From positions 239,181,447-239,245,446 of the forward strand of contig CM077158.1 of assembly GCA_039583875.1 (NCBI GenBank): a DNA stretch of 64,000 nt, in the 5' to 3' direction. This DNA is from Platanthera guangdongensis. Its lineage: Eukaryota; Streptophyta; Magnoliopsida; Asparagales; Orchidaceae. Under the pieces are notes generated by a model. The model was not told the DNA's origin, did not search any database, and saw only the letters and a program-made list of their open reading frames with translations. Below, piece after piece: positions 35,936-47,274 of the stretch (position 1 is the first letter of the stretch; every line of letters starts with the position of its first letter). The position numbers were made by a program, and so were the translations under genes.

Positions 35936-36073
35936 TGTTAGAGGCTCTGCTCAAAGTATTCTACAATACCTCATCTAATTATGGAATGAGTATTTATAGT
36001 ACTTCCAGCATAGAGCAGACCCTAGAATGACACGAACCCGTTAACCTATTCTGAGTCGGTCTAACACACGAGC
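35936..36073 (-). repeat. Partial 5' LTR of element A
   Basis: 138 bp collinear with 23418-23555 of the 3' LTR, from TGTTAGAGGC to cacacgagc, where E2 begins. The remaining ~1 kb of this LTR is not found further right, so a deletion or later rearrangement followed the E2 insertion. Confidence 0.8.
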
Positions 36074-39000
36074 TGTAACACCCTAAAATTCGAAAGAGGG
36101 ACGAGCAGCGTGTCCATGGCCGTGTCGTGCTCGGGTTCATCGAGAGCCCTGGAAGTCGACGATTTTCGCTCGACGAAGTGTCGAGATAGGGAACACGGCC
36201 TAGGACACGGACGTGTCCATGGTCGTGTCATGCTCGGGTTCGATGGAGAACTCGGGTGGTCGACGAACTGCGCCCGAAGAAATGTCGAGACAGTGAACAC
36301 GGCTTGGGATACGGGCGTGTCCAAGGCCGTATCGTGTGCGTGTTCGACGAATTTTCCACGAAGTCGATGAAATAGCAGTCGACGTGTAACATCCCAAATT
36401 CGAGAAATGAGAAATATTGGATGATACGGCCTAGGACACGGGCGTGTCCCAGGACGTGTCCTGCTTGGGTTGAGTGGTCGAGCGCATGTTCAACGAATTT
36501 CGCTCGACGACTTTTTGGGAGGTACACGTCCGTGACACGGGCGTGTCAGGGGGCGTGACCCAGGGCGTGTCCTCCCCTGGTCGACTATTTTCTCTCGAGT
36601 AGTTGAGGTCGACGAATACTCGAGAAAGAGAGTACACGGCCTGTGACACGGGCGTGTCACACGGCGTGTCCCGCTCATACTCGAGTAGCTCTCGTGTAGG
36701 TCGAAATGTACCCGAGTAGGTGGAAAAGTACTCCAGTAAGAGGGGGTGACACGGGCGTGTCATCCATGTGACACGGGCGTGTCCTATCTGGGTACTCGAG
36801 TAGTTGGTTTTCTCTCGAATAAGTCATCTCGAGTAGGTCTCGAGTGGGTTACACGCCCCATGTCACGGGCGTGACTAGGCTGATATGGGCGTGACATGGG
36901 CGTGTCACCTTGTCGTGGATAAGTTGGATAAGGCGGTTCGTGCACCGCTTACGGGACACGGCCTGTGACACGGGCGTGTCAGACCCGAGAGTGCTATTTT
37001 CAGGGAATTTTTTGGCCGTTCCTTTTCATCCTATGAGATCTGATAGCTCAGATTTCTCCTTGCTGTTGTAAAGCCGAAATGCATAATTAACTCTTCATTT
37101 CATCATCATCATCATCATCTTCTTCTTCTTCTCATTCCAAGAGAGAGAAAGAGAGAGAGGGCAAGAGAAGGAAAGGAGGAAGGAGGAAATCCGCTGCTGG
37201 AGGAGCTGCGAAGTGTGGATTGAAGATTCGAGTTTGGATTCGTGGAGGCAACGCGGAGACGGTGATTTCCATCCTGCTGATTCATGGCTCTGAAGCGATC
37301 TTCAAGGGTAACGATCTACTTCTTGGATATCGAAGTCCTCTCTTTATGCATGTGCGTGGAATCCTCCACCAAGAGGTGGATCACGAAAGTGATTCCTTGG
37401 TTGAGTCTGCATCTCGAGCCGAAAGTGTGAAGTATGACATAAACATGTTGTGTGAAGCCCATCTGGACGGGTAGTCTGGATTGGTGATGATCATGGGTAA
37501 ACCGGAGAAGACTCCGTGGATTTGATGCTGTGAAAGATTTATGCTTTGGTTGAATGGTTGTGTATGGATGAATGAATAGTGGTTATGGATGTATGGAGGC
37601 TTTGGTTAAGCTCTTTGTTATGTTGAGAGATCAATGGGTAGCATGGATGTGGGAAACGTGGAATGAACCTGACATGTTACACCACATGGTGTGGGTTGAT
37701 CTGTATTAGTGAGGATTGACGGGTGGTAACATTTGGGAGGAAGTGAGGTGGACCCAACTTGCTGCACCACATAGTGTGGGTCGATCGGATATAGGTGAGG
37801 GGTCGATGGGTGGCAATGCCAGGGGAGCCTTGATAGTACTTGGCTGCCACAACACATGGTGTGGGTCGATCTGCTCTGGTTGTTTGTGAATGCTGCGAGG
37901 TAGTACCTCTGAGTGGTATGGACGAGATGTCGCTAATAGTGAGATTGGTGGACTAGGATTGAACCGCCCAACCAATAAGTGAAGAGGCTCGATCGGCGGT
38001 GTATGACTGGTATATCCGGTACATCCAGAAGGTGCCCTGAGTGCACGGAGCGTCCGACGGAGACCGACATTTGTGATATGGACTATGATTGATAGGTTGA
38101 TAGAAATGATGATGACTATGCATATAAGGAAGGAACCACTGCCCCGGGTAAGGGGTAGGGTCGTTATAAGTGGTCAGCTAATGCTGACAGTTACTTTGTT
38201 TTCTGTTTGGATTGGATGGCTAATTGCAGGTGCTGCTGATTGAATTGAAATGAGCGGAATGGAAGCTTACTGCTGAAGGCCCTTGAAGGCCGTGCGAAAT
38301 GTGGTTGGATTTCATTTGTGGCCGACCTGCGTGTTGATGTATAAAAATGTATTTGTGTAAAGAGAAACTTGTAAGCCCTTAAGGCAGTGTGTGTGAGTTG
38401 TATACATTCCTGATTGGGATATATATATATATATAAATGTGGAATTTATATAGTAGTGAACATTCTCTGAGTTGAGTTCATGTTAACGTAAAATGCTGCG
38501 CTAAAATGGATTGAGTTAGGATGCGGTTAGCTTTTGATTTCCACAAGTAATTCTGTCGCTTTTCTGTGACATATGGCGTGGGGCCCCGGCCGGACCCACC
38601 GTTATATGCCACGTGACGAGTGGGGGCGTTACACGACGATCATCAAGACTTCGAACACGGCCTGAGACACGGGCATGTCCCAGGACGTGTCCTGCTCGAG
38701 TTGTGAGCCGAGCTGTGTAAGGGAATTGAACACGGCCTGGAGCCTAGGCATGTTCAGCCTGACACGGGCGTGTCAATTTTGACACGGGCATGTCGAGTAC
38801 TCGTGTCCTTCTCGGGTGGTTTTTGATCTTGTGTCGTTGGAGGAACACGCCCAGCAACACGGGCATGTACTGAGTGACGCAGGCGTGTCATGTTCGAAAT
38901 GAGCGTGTCCAGTGCCCGTGTCCTTTTCTGGGTGCGATGGTTTCGGCGTCGATTGAGGCACACGACCTTGGACACGGGCGGGTCGCAAGCCGTGTTGGGC

Positions 39001-40040
39001 CCAGGTATTTTGGTTTTAAGTTCCGATCGTGGCCATTCGTTTCCTTATAATGAGATCTGATGGTCCATGGCTGTCCTTGCTGAGTTATGTCCGTGAATAG
39101 GGTTTGGAAACCCTCATTCTTCATCAAGTACTCTCTTTCTAAGTTCTAGAGAGAAGGGAGAGCAAGGAAGAAGGTGAAGGAGAGATCCGGTTGTCGGAGA
39201 AGTTTCGGAGCCCCAAATCGCGAGCCGAGTCCAGATCTGTGGAGGCAAGACCGTTGCGAAGGTTTTCATCAGGCTAAGTTTTCATGGCTAGGAAGAGGGA
39301 TCGTAAGGTAACAACACTTCTCCTCTTGGTTTTAGGATGTGTGTTCAACATCTTTTCTTTCAAGCTTTTGGGCACCAAATCTCTCAAATGAGAGGGGTTT
39401 GGGTCGCCATGAGTCAAGACGAACCTCCGGGTCGATTGAGTCCGTCCCCGACATGTTTTTGCAATAGAGATCTGCTCCGTTAGTGGATTGGGCATTACGG
39501 GTGAAGCTGTGGTCGCGACCGTTAGTCCGAATCAGTGATGTTGCATACGAGCTTTAAGGATTTTGTAGAAATCCGTTGTGGCAAGATGTCGTTTGTGATG
39601 TTTGTGTTTTCCCCCTTTTTCGAGTGAGTACGTGTCGCCGGAACCAGACAAGGTTAGCTCCGCAATGACGGTAGATGATTTCTTTGGTGGACAAGGTTAG
39701 CTCCGTATTGGCGGTGGATGGTTTCCTTGGTGCGTGGGGATGTTGTAGTACAAATGAGGGATTATGGTGAGAATGTTATTGAATTGTGATGTGCTAAGGC
39801 GTGGCTTTGTCTCCGTGGTCGGCTGGCTATCCCGTGACGTGCAAGTCATGTGTGGAGAGTGTCCCGGCGAGACTAGTCCCCTTCTGTGAGACTGACGAGA
39901 ACACCAAGCATGGGGCAAGCACGAGCTCTGAGGCCATGAGCGGGTGGGGTCTAGCAAGGTTCTTATAATCTGTCAGTGTGTTAGACGGAATCCTGACATG
40001 AGAAGTCAGAGCTTGTAGACAAGCCCGGGTCTAAGACCAT
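36074..40040 (+). mobile_element. LTR E2 (Ty3-like), split by E3 and truncated at its right end
   Basis: E2 begins TGTAACACCCTAAAATTCG immediately after the interrupted LTR of element A. It runs to 36384 and resumes at 38639 after E3, with text that is collinear with the later part of E3: palindrome-rich DNA, then 'cctt.taatgagatctgat', a purine-rich tract, then 'gtggaggcaa'. No matching terminal GTTACA with a CGAGC flank is found. It ends against the remains of element B at about 40040. Only LTR-type DNA is present, with no gag-pol. Confidence 0.65.
36385..38633 (+). mobile_element. Solo LTR E3 (2249 bp), Ty3-like, nested in E2
   Basis: It starts TGTAACATCCCAAATTCGAG and ends GGGGGCGTTACA, with perfect duplications CGACG at 36380-36384 and 38634-38638. 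The left third carries many copies of GACACG-GG-CGTGTC and variants. A (cat)n(ctt)n tract and GA-rich DNA follow near 37095-37190, probably the leader region of the LTR transcript. No coding region is present. It is a solo LTR of the same family as E1 and E2. Confidence 0.9.
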
Positions 40041-40123
40041 AAACGGGGAGAAACGGCCAGACCGTGCGGTCTTCAATACGCCAGGGTCAGACCGCTAGAC
40101 TGCCCGATCACCACACAACAACA

Positions 40124-43100
40124 CTCCCCCTCAAGCTCGAGCATATATATCAATCATGCTCAGCTTGTCACAAATGTGAAAAAAAGAAATGGATGCAAGC
40201 TTGGTGAAGATATCTACTAACTCATTGTCGGAGGTAACGAACGAAGTACAAATCTATTTTTTCAAATCTCTTCCTGAATAAAATGACAGTCGACTTCAAT
40301 GTGCTTTGTTCTCTCATGGAAGACCAGATATTTGGAGATATATATATCAGATTTGTTGTCGTAGAACATAGGTAGATGATGGTTGTAGACCTCTCCTAAG
40401 TCAAGTATGAGAGTCCGTAATCATTTTAATTCACACGTGATCGATGTCATACTTCGATATTCTGCTTCTGCACTAGACCTAGACACGACAAACTGTTTCT
40501 TGCTCTTCTATCTCACAAGGTTTCCCTCCACAAATGTACAAAAGCCCGATGTAGACTTGCGATCTCCTTTATGATCAATATAGCTAGAATCCGAGTACGT
40601 TTCAACCTTTAAATGACCATTCTTCTGAAACAGTAGTCCCTTACCTGGCTCCGCTTTAATATATTCCAATATCCTCAGGGCAGACTGTAGATGACACTCC
40701 CTAGGAGCTTGCATGAAATAGCTGACCTTGCCTACATCGTAGGAGATGTCGGGTCTGGTAACTGTGAGATAAATGAGTTTGCAGACCAGATGCCTGTAGC
40801 TCGTAACATCTGATAGAGGAGGCGAGCAATCTGTCCAGGTTTTATCTTTTCTAGTAGTCATGGGGCATCGAGCAGGTTTAGCCCCAGTCAACCCTGTCTC
40901 TTTTAGAAGATCAAGAACATACTTACGTTGGGAGAGGATCAATGAGTTGAGATTTCAAGAGATTTCTATCCTCAGAAAGTATTTTGGGGAGCTCATATCC
41001 TTCGTGACCAGGTATTGATGAAGATGTTTCTTTGTCAAGGCTATCCCATCTTGGTCATCTCCAGTGAGAAAAATATTATCCACATATATGACAAGAACCA
41101 CTAGACCCAGGGAGATTTTGCGAATGAACAATGAGTGATCGGTAGAACTTCTTGTAAAATCCACGACCGCTACAATGCCGCTAAACTTGTCAAACCAAGC
41201 CCGAGGGCTTTGCTTTAGGTTATAGATGACCATCTTCAACCTGCATACCCGTGTCTCCCCCAAAGCAACATACTAGGAGGTTTCTCCATGTAGACATTCT
41301 CCTAAAGATCACCATGGAGAAATGAATTCTTGACATCTAGTTGAGAAATTGGCCAATCTCTGTTGACAGCCACAGAGAGGAGTACCCAAATAGTGCTGAG
41401 ACGAGCAACATGAGAGATGTCAAAATAATCAACACCATAAGTTTGAGTGAAGCCTTTTGTGTCAAGACGTGCCTTATAACAATCCATAGTATTGCCGTCT
41501 GGACTGAACTAAACAACAAAGACTCATCGACAGCCAACAACATCGGTGCCCAATGGAGGAGGAACAAGAGTCCGTGTACCCTACCCAGTGAGGGTGGCAA
41601 TTTTTTCATCCATGATAGCCTTCCAATGAGGAACATCAAGGGCTTCCTGGTAGGTATGGGGAGTGGCAGTGACAAAGATAGCCAAAGTAAAAAGTCCTAC
41701 GAGAAGGAGTAAAACGAGCATAAGAAACAACAACAGCAAGCAAGTGTTGGGTACATGTCCGCAGCCCTTTATGAAGAGCAATGGGAAGATCCAGGTCAGC
41801 GTGTTCCTCAGTATCTGGTGTATCCTTGGCGGAGAGAGCTGGCCCTGAAGTAGAGAGAGATGGCTGCGAAGAAGAGGAAGACAGTGGAGGAAAAGAGAAA
41901 GGAGGAGGAGACGGTGGACACGACGGAGGAGGAGAAATATCGGTAGGTGTAGATGGGACGGAGGGGACGGTAGGAGAAACAGGAACATCAGGACGAGAAG
42001 AGGAGTCACGAGAGAAATAAGATGCATTTTTGAAGAAGGTTACGTCCGCAGAGATGAAATGCTTGCGAAGAATAAAGTCAAAATAATAATAACTTTTCTG
42101 AGTGGTAGAGTAACCCAAAAAGACACATTTGGTGGCACATGTGGAGAGTTTGTCACGGGCGGCGGAGGGATCGTGCACAAAAGTCGTGCACCCAAAGATA
42201 CGTTGAGAGAGCGGAAATAGATCCTTTCTCAGATAGAAAATGGAGAATGAGGTTTGACCGTGGAGAACCATGGAGGGAATGTGATTGATGAAATAACAAG
42301 AGATGAAAATGGTATAGCCCTAATAGGAGCGAGGAACCTGCATCTGTGTCATCAGAGTGCGAGCGACATCAATGAGGTGATAATTTTTGCGTTCTGCCAT
42401 GCCATTTTACTATGAGGTATATACACAAATAGTTTGATGAACAATCCCATTTTCATATAGAAAGAAGAAAAATCATGACTAAGATATTCTTTGGTATTAT
42501 CAGAGCGAAAGATGTTAATAGAGACATCAAACTGAGTTTTAATCATAAAGTAAAAAGATATTTATACGGAGAATAATTCTGAGCGATCTTTTAAGAGATA
42601 CACACACGTACAGTGAGAGAAATCATCAATAAAAGTTACAAAATATGAACTATCCCGACCTACGGTGAGGGTAGGAGTAGGACCCCAAATATCAGAGTGA
42701 ACATGATCAAACAGAGGGAAGAGCCACGACCTTGCTTTGACGGGAAGGACGAGCGATGATGCTTGACAAGCAGACATGCATCACAGTTGAGAGTAGGAAT
42801 GTACAGAGGTAGGTGGGGCAGAAGCTGATGAATAAGCCATGAAGGAGGATGACCAAGACGAAAATGCCATTATAGAATATCCGTAGAAGAAGAAAAAACA
42901 AACAAAGTAGATACATTGTCTAGGAAGTAGAGGCCGCCGCTCTCAGTCCCAGTATCAATCGTCATTTAGGAGCTCGGATTCTGAAAAGAACAAGAAGTAG
43001 GGGTGAATGTGATGGAGCACTGTAGTTGCTTGCAAAGAGAAGTAACAGACAACAAATTGCATGAAAATTGAGGCACGTAAAGGGTGTCCACCAGGTGAAG

Positions 43101-43240
43101 AGTCGGAGTGACTTGAACCACTCCAGTCCCATTGAACAGTGAGGGAGAGCCGTCGGCAACAAAGACTGGGGGCAACCTATCATGTTTTTCTAGGAGAGAA
43201 AAACACGGAAAATTGCCGGTCATATGATTAGTAGCACCAG
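40124..43240 (-). pseudogene. Element B polyprotein: protease to RNase H (broken)
   Basis: Protease reads LVYSGATNHM: the catalytic Asp of DSGA is Tyr and the preceding Trp is a stop. Integrase fragments lie at 42777-42352 (VHSDIWGPTP, FIDDFSHCT, FRSDNTKEY) and 42271-41636 (the C-terminal part with FGCTTFVH and FLGYSTTQK). RT fragments lie at 41487-41302 ([13 protein letters not shown]) and 41263-40955, in which the catalytic box reads YVDN, not YVDD. RNase H and its connection lie at 40942-40508 (YLTVTRPDISYDVGK, ETYSDSSYIDHKGDRKSTSG). The loss of both the protease Asp and the RT Asp means that the pol enzymes are dead. Confidence 0.83.
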
Positions 43241-43250
43241 AGTAAACCAG

Positions 43251-44396
43251 CTATTTACCTTGAGTTACCACATGGACACCACCTGAAGACGTGACCACCG
43301 AGGCGGACTGCTTCGAAGAGGAGGTGGAAGCGTCACCACATGGGAGAAGATGCAGATGCTTCATCCGGTAATGATCAACCGTATGGCCGGTGCGGCCATA
43401 GTGAGAGCAGAGAAAGCGGGAAGGTCCACGTCCGTAGGGTTGATGGATGCGGCCACTAGAGCCACCCCGATGAGTATGATGAGCATAGGTGTCGGGTAGC
43501 AGTGGGGAGGATAGCAACAGACGCTGAAGATGAGAGGTAAAAGTAGCGATGCGAGCAGCAATGACATCTAAGGTGGGAGAATCTGCCTCGCCAAAGATCT
43601 GTTGGCGGATCTTATCATAGGACTCCGGAAGATGGAGAAGATAGCACACAACCAAAAGATCTTGGAAGTGCTTGTGTTGCTCTGCCAAATCCGCAGAGAA
43701 TGAGTGGTTCTGAAGAATTTGGACTCACAGAGTCTGAACCTGTTGGTAAGAAACAGTAGGAGACATGGAGGGACGGGCAAATAGGTCCGCATAGAGAGTA
43801 TAGATGAGAGACGTCTGAGCCCCCTTGTAGTAAAGAGCGGCAAGATGAAGCCAAGCCGCCTTCACCATTTCATCATGGCGAATGACGTGAAGGCACTCAT
43901 CAGAAAGGTTGTTAGCCAACCAAGTGCGAATAAGAGCATCACTAACATCCGAGTCATCAAAGAGATCAGACTCGGGAGGAGGAGGGTCATCGATGAGATG
44001 ATGACGTTTGCGTTGTGAGCGAAGTAGAAAGGTGAAGGAAACACTCCAGTCCGGATAGTTGGAACCGATAAGTTTGGAAACGGTTCCAAGATTACCCAAA
44101 GGAGTAGGAAGAGGAGGTTGGGCCACGAGGGGAGTAGTAGTAGTAGAGGAATAAGAGAGAGGCATAGAGAATAAGAGAGCAGACAGAAAAGAAGCCGCTC
44201 GAATAGACAAAGAGGTCGCACAAACAGGCAAAGAGAGGCCACACGAACAAGCAAAGAGGCCGCGCGAACAGGGAAAGAGAGGCCGTGCGAACAAGCAAAT
44301 AGGTCGCGAGGAGATGGAGAGGTCGCGAAAATAGGCACAAGCAGAGAACAAAAAAAGGTAAACCGCACGAATAGGCTGCACAGACAGAGAGGGCAC
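43251..44396 (-). pseudogene. Element B gag with degenerate zinc knuckle
   Basis: Frame 44396-43725 includes a gag start region, SKLIGSNYPDWSVSFTFLL, followed by a helical segment (AWLHLAALYYKGAQTSLIYTL). Frame 43688-43251 continues with QDLLVVCYLLHLPESYDKIR and a His/Gly-rich region. The zinc knuckle that should be CX2CX4HX4C reads CSHYGRTGHTVDHY, so the second and fourth Cys are both Tyr. A frame change lies near 43700. The leader translates as low-complexity Leu/Phe/Cys-rich sequence upstream of the true gag and is not part of it. Confidence 0.75.
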
Positions 44397-44540
44397 GCGA
44401 GCAGAGATAAACCACGCAGACAGACGAAGCTTACTGAAGAAAAGGAAGCCGCGCTAACAGGCCGCAAGAAAAAAGGGCAAACCGCGTGGGCAAAAGAAGC
44501 TCACAGAATCAGGTGGAAAAGATCGAGTCCTCTAATATCA

Positions 44541-44990
44541 CGTGCGAATAAAAAAAGAGAAACCAAAAATTGGACAATATGAGAGTTTTTATTTCAAAAA
44601 ATTGTATCTATTACAAAGACATAACCTCACTTTTATAGAATGAAAAAGAAGAGAAAGATTACAAATAAGTAATGTGAGATTAAATACATTTACGGTGACT
44701 AACGGCTAGACAAAACCAGACCGCACAGGTCGCACGGTTAGACGAGAAGGCTAATCACCCGACCATAATGACAAGCCGCTGGAGAGAAGCCGCCAGACCG
44801 CCCGGTCTCCAAACCGTCAAAGTCAAGTCGCCAGACCGCCCGGTCTTCATACTGCAACAGAAGAGAACGCTAGACCGCCCGGCTACCAAGCCGCTGGAGA
44901 GAAGCTGCCAGACCGCCCGACTATCAAGCTGCCATAGAGAAACCGTCAGACCGTCCGATCTCCAAACCGCCCGGTCTCCATACTGCAACA
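44541..44990 (-). repeat. 5' LTR of copia element B (450 bp)
   Basis: On the minus strand it begins TGTTGCAGTATGGAGACC and ends TTATTCGCACG. The first 270 bp carry at least five copies of the palindrome-like AGACCG-CC-CGGTCT. A TATA-like 'ctataaaagtgagg' on the minus strand lies near 44630. It is homologous to the LTRs of element C. Confidence 0.88.
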
Positions 44991-45909
44991 TATATCTAAG
45001 TGCACATTTTACCCCTTTGATGGTTCTACCTTGTCTCCAAGATGAGGTGGTGCACTAATGGGGTGTCAATGAAGTCCTAGGGTCCCTATTTACAATTGAG
45101 ATGTTATATGTGAAACCGTGAAGTAGTACCTTATTCGTTCTATTTCGTCAATGGTACTATCTTTTGATTCTAACTTGTACTTCCTTTGTTGAATGATAAA
45201 TAATATTGGTGCAAATGATTTGATGTGATTGTTTCTTAATGTATGCTTGATTTTTGGTTGTGTGGATGGTTTCTAGAATGATGAGTTTGTTTAGTAAATT
45301 TTCTTAGTTAATTAGTTGCTAGTGGATTCACAACTATTTAATTAATTTGGGTAAACTTGCTATCTTTTCGTTGTTCGCTGCAATACGATAAATCCTGAGT
45401 GCAAACTCAAATTTTATTATTTGCCGCCGATATCCTTGTCGTGCATCACAAATCTATTTCGGCCTGCTAGTGCAGTGACTGCGATGATCTGAGGAATCTT
45501 TTAATAAAAAGTCGATTTGTTTCAGCGGGGTGAGCTGGATCTGTCGGAATGAGAACGTTGACAATGAAATGATGGAAATGGAAGGGGCGACTGAGGACTC
45601 AAAAGAATCCAAAATGAGATTTTTAGTGATGACCGTGGGAATTTGAGGATTACCATTTTTCTAGCATTGACGTTTTTCCTCCAATGAAGATGGAGCAAAA
45701 AAGCCCAAACAAACAGAGCCGAATGAAGTTTCAAGGAAGCTTTTAATAAATGTGGAAACATGGAAGAAGTCATAATGCTCCACCAGATGATGATCTCGCG
45801 ACACCTAGCCTTTCTTCTGACGACACAGAGCAACGAGGAGATCTCCTCGTTGATGTGAAAACTTTCTTCATTTCTCCCAATCTTATGGGGGGGGGGGGTA
45901 GTAAAAGAA
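44991..45909. other. No gene recognised (about 0.9 kb)
   Basis: AT-rich DNA between element B and the hAT-like element. A poly-G tract of 12 lies at about 45887-45898. The bases 45902-45909 (TAAAAGAA) are the left target-site copy of the next element. Confidence 0.35.
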
Positions 45910-47062
45910 GGGTATTAGCAAATCCACTTCCGTTTCTAGCAAAGCAGAAAAAAAACAGATTCAGCTATTTTTTGCATTTCTTTCTCTTCTCAAAAATTAC
46001 TACTAGCAAACCAATATTGTTTTTTTGTAATTTTTGTATTTTCGAATTTTGAGTCTCAAATGTTTTTCATTTGAAAAAGTGATAAACATGAAAGTTGTAG
46101 ATCTCGATGAGATCTACAATTTTTATGTTGACTATTTTTTGATTTGAAGCCGTTTAGGATTCCAATTTGGGCCCAAAAGAAGACACTCACGGAACAAGTC
46201 GTCTGTACAGATTTTCGGCGTGACTTTTTTTGGGGCCCAAATCAGAGGTCTATACTGCTTCAAATCAAAAAAGTGTTCAACAAGAAATGTATAGATCTCA
46301 TCGAGATCTACAACTTTTATGCTGAACACTTTTTAGTTTGAGGCAGTTAAAGCCCCCGATTTGGCCTCCGAAAAAGGTCACGCCGATCCCGGGTGTCCGT
46401 ACATATGTTCGGCGTGACTTTTTTCAGGAGTCAAATCGGGGATCTAAATTGCTTCAATTCAAAAAATATTCAACATTAAAGTTGTCGATCAAAAAGTGTT
46501 CAACATGACCATTTTTTGATTTGAAGCCGTTTAGGCTTTCAATTTGGGCCCGAAAGAAGACACGCACGGAACGAGTCGGCTGTACAGTTTTTCGGCGTGA
46601 CTTTTTTCGGGGTCCAAATCGGAGGTCTATACTGTTTCAAATCAAAAAGTGTTCAACATGAACGTTATAGATCTCATCGAGCTCTACAATCTTTATGTTG
46701 AACACTTTTTATTTTGAAGTCATTTATACCCCCGATTTGGCCTCCAAAAAAGGTCACGCCGATCCCGGGTGTCCGTACATATGTTCGGCGTGACTTTTTT
46801 CAGGGGTCAAATCGGGATCTAAATTGCTTCAAATCAAAAAATGTTCAACATGAAAGTTGTAGATATCGTCGAGATCTACAACTTTCATGTTGAACACTTC
46901 TCATGAAAATATACGTATAAAACGCAGTTCAAAGAGATGCAAAATTTTTTATATTAATTTGCTAGTAGCAAAATGGTTTTCAAATAACCATTTTGAAAAA
47001 TGAGGGTTGCTAATAGTAATGGTTTACTAGAAATCAAATTGGATTTGCTAGTAACAGCACCC
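45910..47062. mobile_element. hAT-like non-autonomous element (1153 bp) with palindromic array
   Basis: Perfect 8-bp duplications TAAAAGAA (45902-45909 and 47063-47070) bracket the element. Its inverted ends start GGGTATTAGCAAATCC and GGGTGCTGTTACTAGCAAATCC (right end, complemented), and further 'ctag(t/c)aaa' motifs repeat near both ends. An 8-bp duplication and subterminal repeats indicate hAT. It encodes no transposase. Its centre is filled by an array of palindromic monomers (46080-46900). Truncated relatives lie at 22.0-22.6 kb and perhaps 7.3 kb. Confidence 0.85.
46080..46900. repeat. Array of four ~188-bp palindromic monomers in an ABAB order
   Basis: A unit of 376 bp is repeated (for example 'cgccgatcccgggtgtccg' at 46381 and again at 46757). 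Each unit consists of two diverged half-units of about 188 bp. Each half-unit is itself a near palindrome: 'gttgtagatctcgtcgagatctacaac' forms one hairpin, and a longer one folds at 'aggtcacgccga...tcggcgtgactttttt'. The array lies entirely inside the hAT-like element. Confidence 0.8.
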
Positions 47063-47074
47063 TAAAAGAATCTG

Positions 47075-47274
47075 GATCCTCTGGAGTTCGTGCGGGAACT
47101 CCAGGATGGAGTTCTCCAATACCCGGTAGCGATTTATAGCTCAGACAAACATCAACAATCGCATAATACTTATGTCTCAACCTCATGCGGAACTCCACCC
47201 GGGCCCACTCTCATTTAAACCGTCGATCGGCGAACTCCACCCTGAAGTTCCCGCACAAACTCCAGAAGACCCGT
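47075..47274. mobile_element. Foldback MITE (~200 bp)
   Basis: The left arm is ggatcctctggagttcgtgcgggaactccaggatggagttc and the right arm is its inverted counterpart, gaactccaccctgaagttcccgcacaaactccagaagaccc, so the inverted repeats are about 40 bp long. The interior is unrelated to any gene. No target-site duplication could be fixed, so the superfamily is open. It lies 345 bp upstream of the ATG13 start. Confidence 0.65.

Larger units (their letters stand above)
23418..36073 (-). mobile_element. Copia element A (minus strand), heavily nested
   Basis: On the minus strand the order is partial 5' LTR (36073-35936), leader, gag, protease, integrase, reverse transcriptase, RNase H, polypurine tract and 3' LTR (24580-23418). 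The integrase-before-RT order defines Ty1/copia. Element C (25390-29895) has inserted into its RT, and solo LTR E1 (31620-33590) lies between its protease and integrase. Its 5' LTR is cut by E2 at 36074. The host reading resumes on each side of both insertions. Domains carry several stops and frameshifts. No tRNA-iMet-type primer site is visible next to the 5' LTR. Confidence 0.85.
40044..44990 (-). mobile_element. Copia element B (minus strand), relative of element C
   Basis: The 5' LTR (44990-44541, minus) is followed by a primer-site variant TGATATTAGAGG, a reiterated leader, gag, protease, integrase, RT, RNase H, the polypurine stretch TTGAGGGGGAGTG and a remnant of the 3' LTR (40123 to about 40044). 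Its LTR and protein fragments closely resemble those of element C, which lies 11 kb away in the opposite orientation, but B retains gag. Its left end is truncated against E2, so no target-site duplication can be seen. Confidence 0.88.

Noticed and set aside
33170..38990. CRISPR-like pattern of short repeated palindromes
   Set aside because: Spacing is irregular, repeats diverge, no unique equal-length spacers exist, and the context is plant LTR DNA.
33040..39000. Many 60-120-codon frames encoding repeated Asp-Thr-Pro-Val-Ser type text
   Set aside because: They are translations of the GACACGGGCGTGTC-type palindromes in the solo LTRs and have no coding signal.
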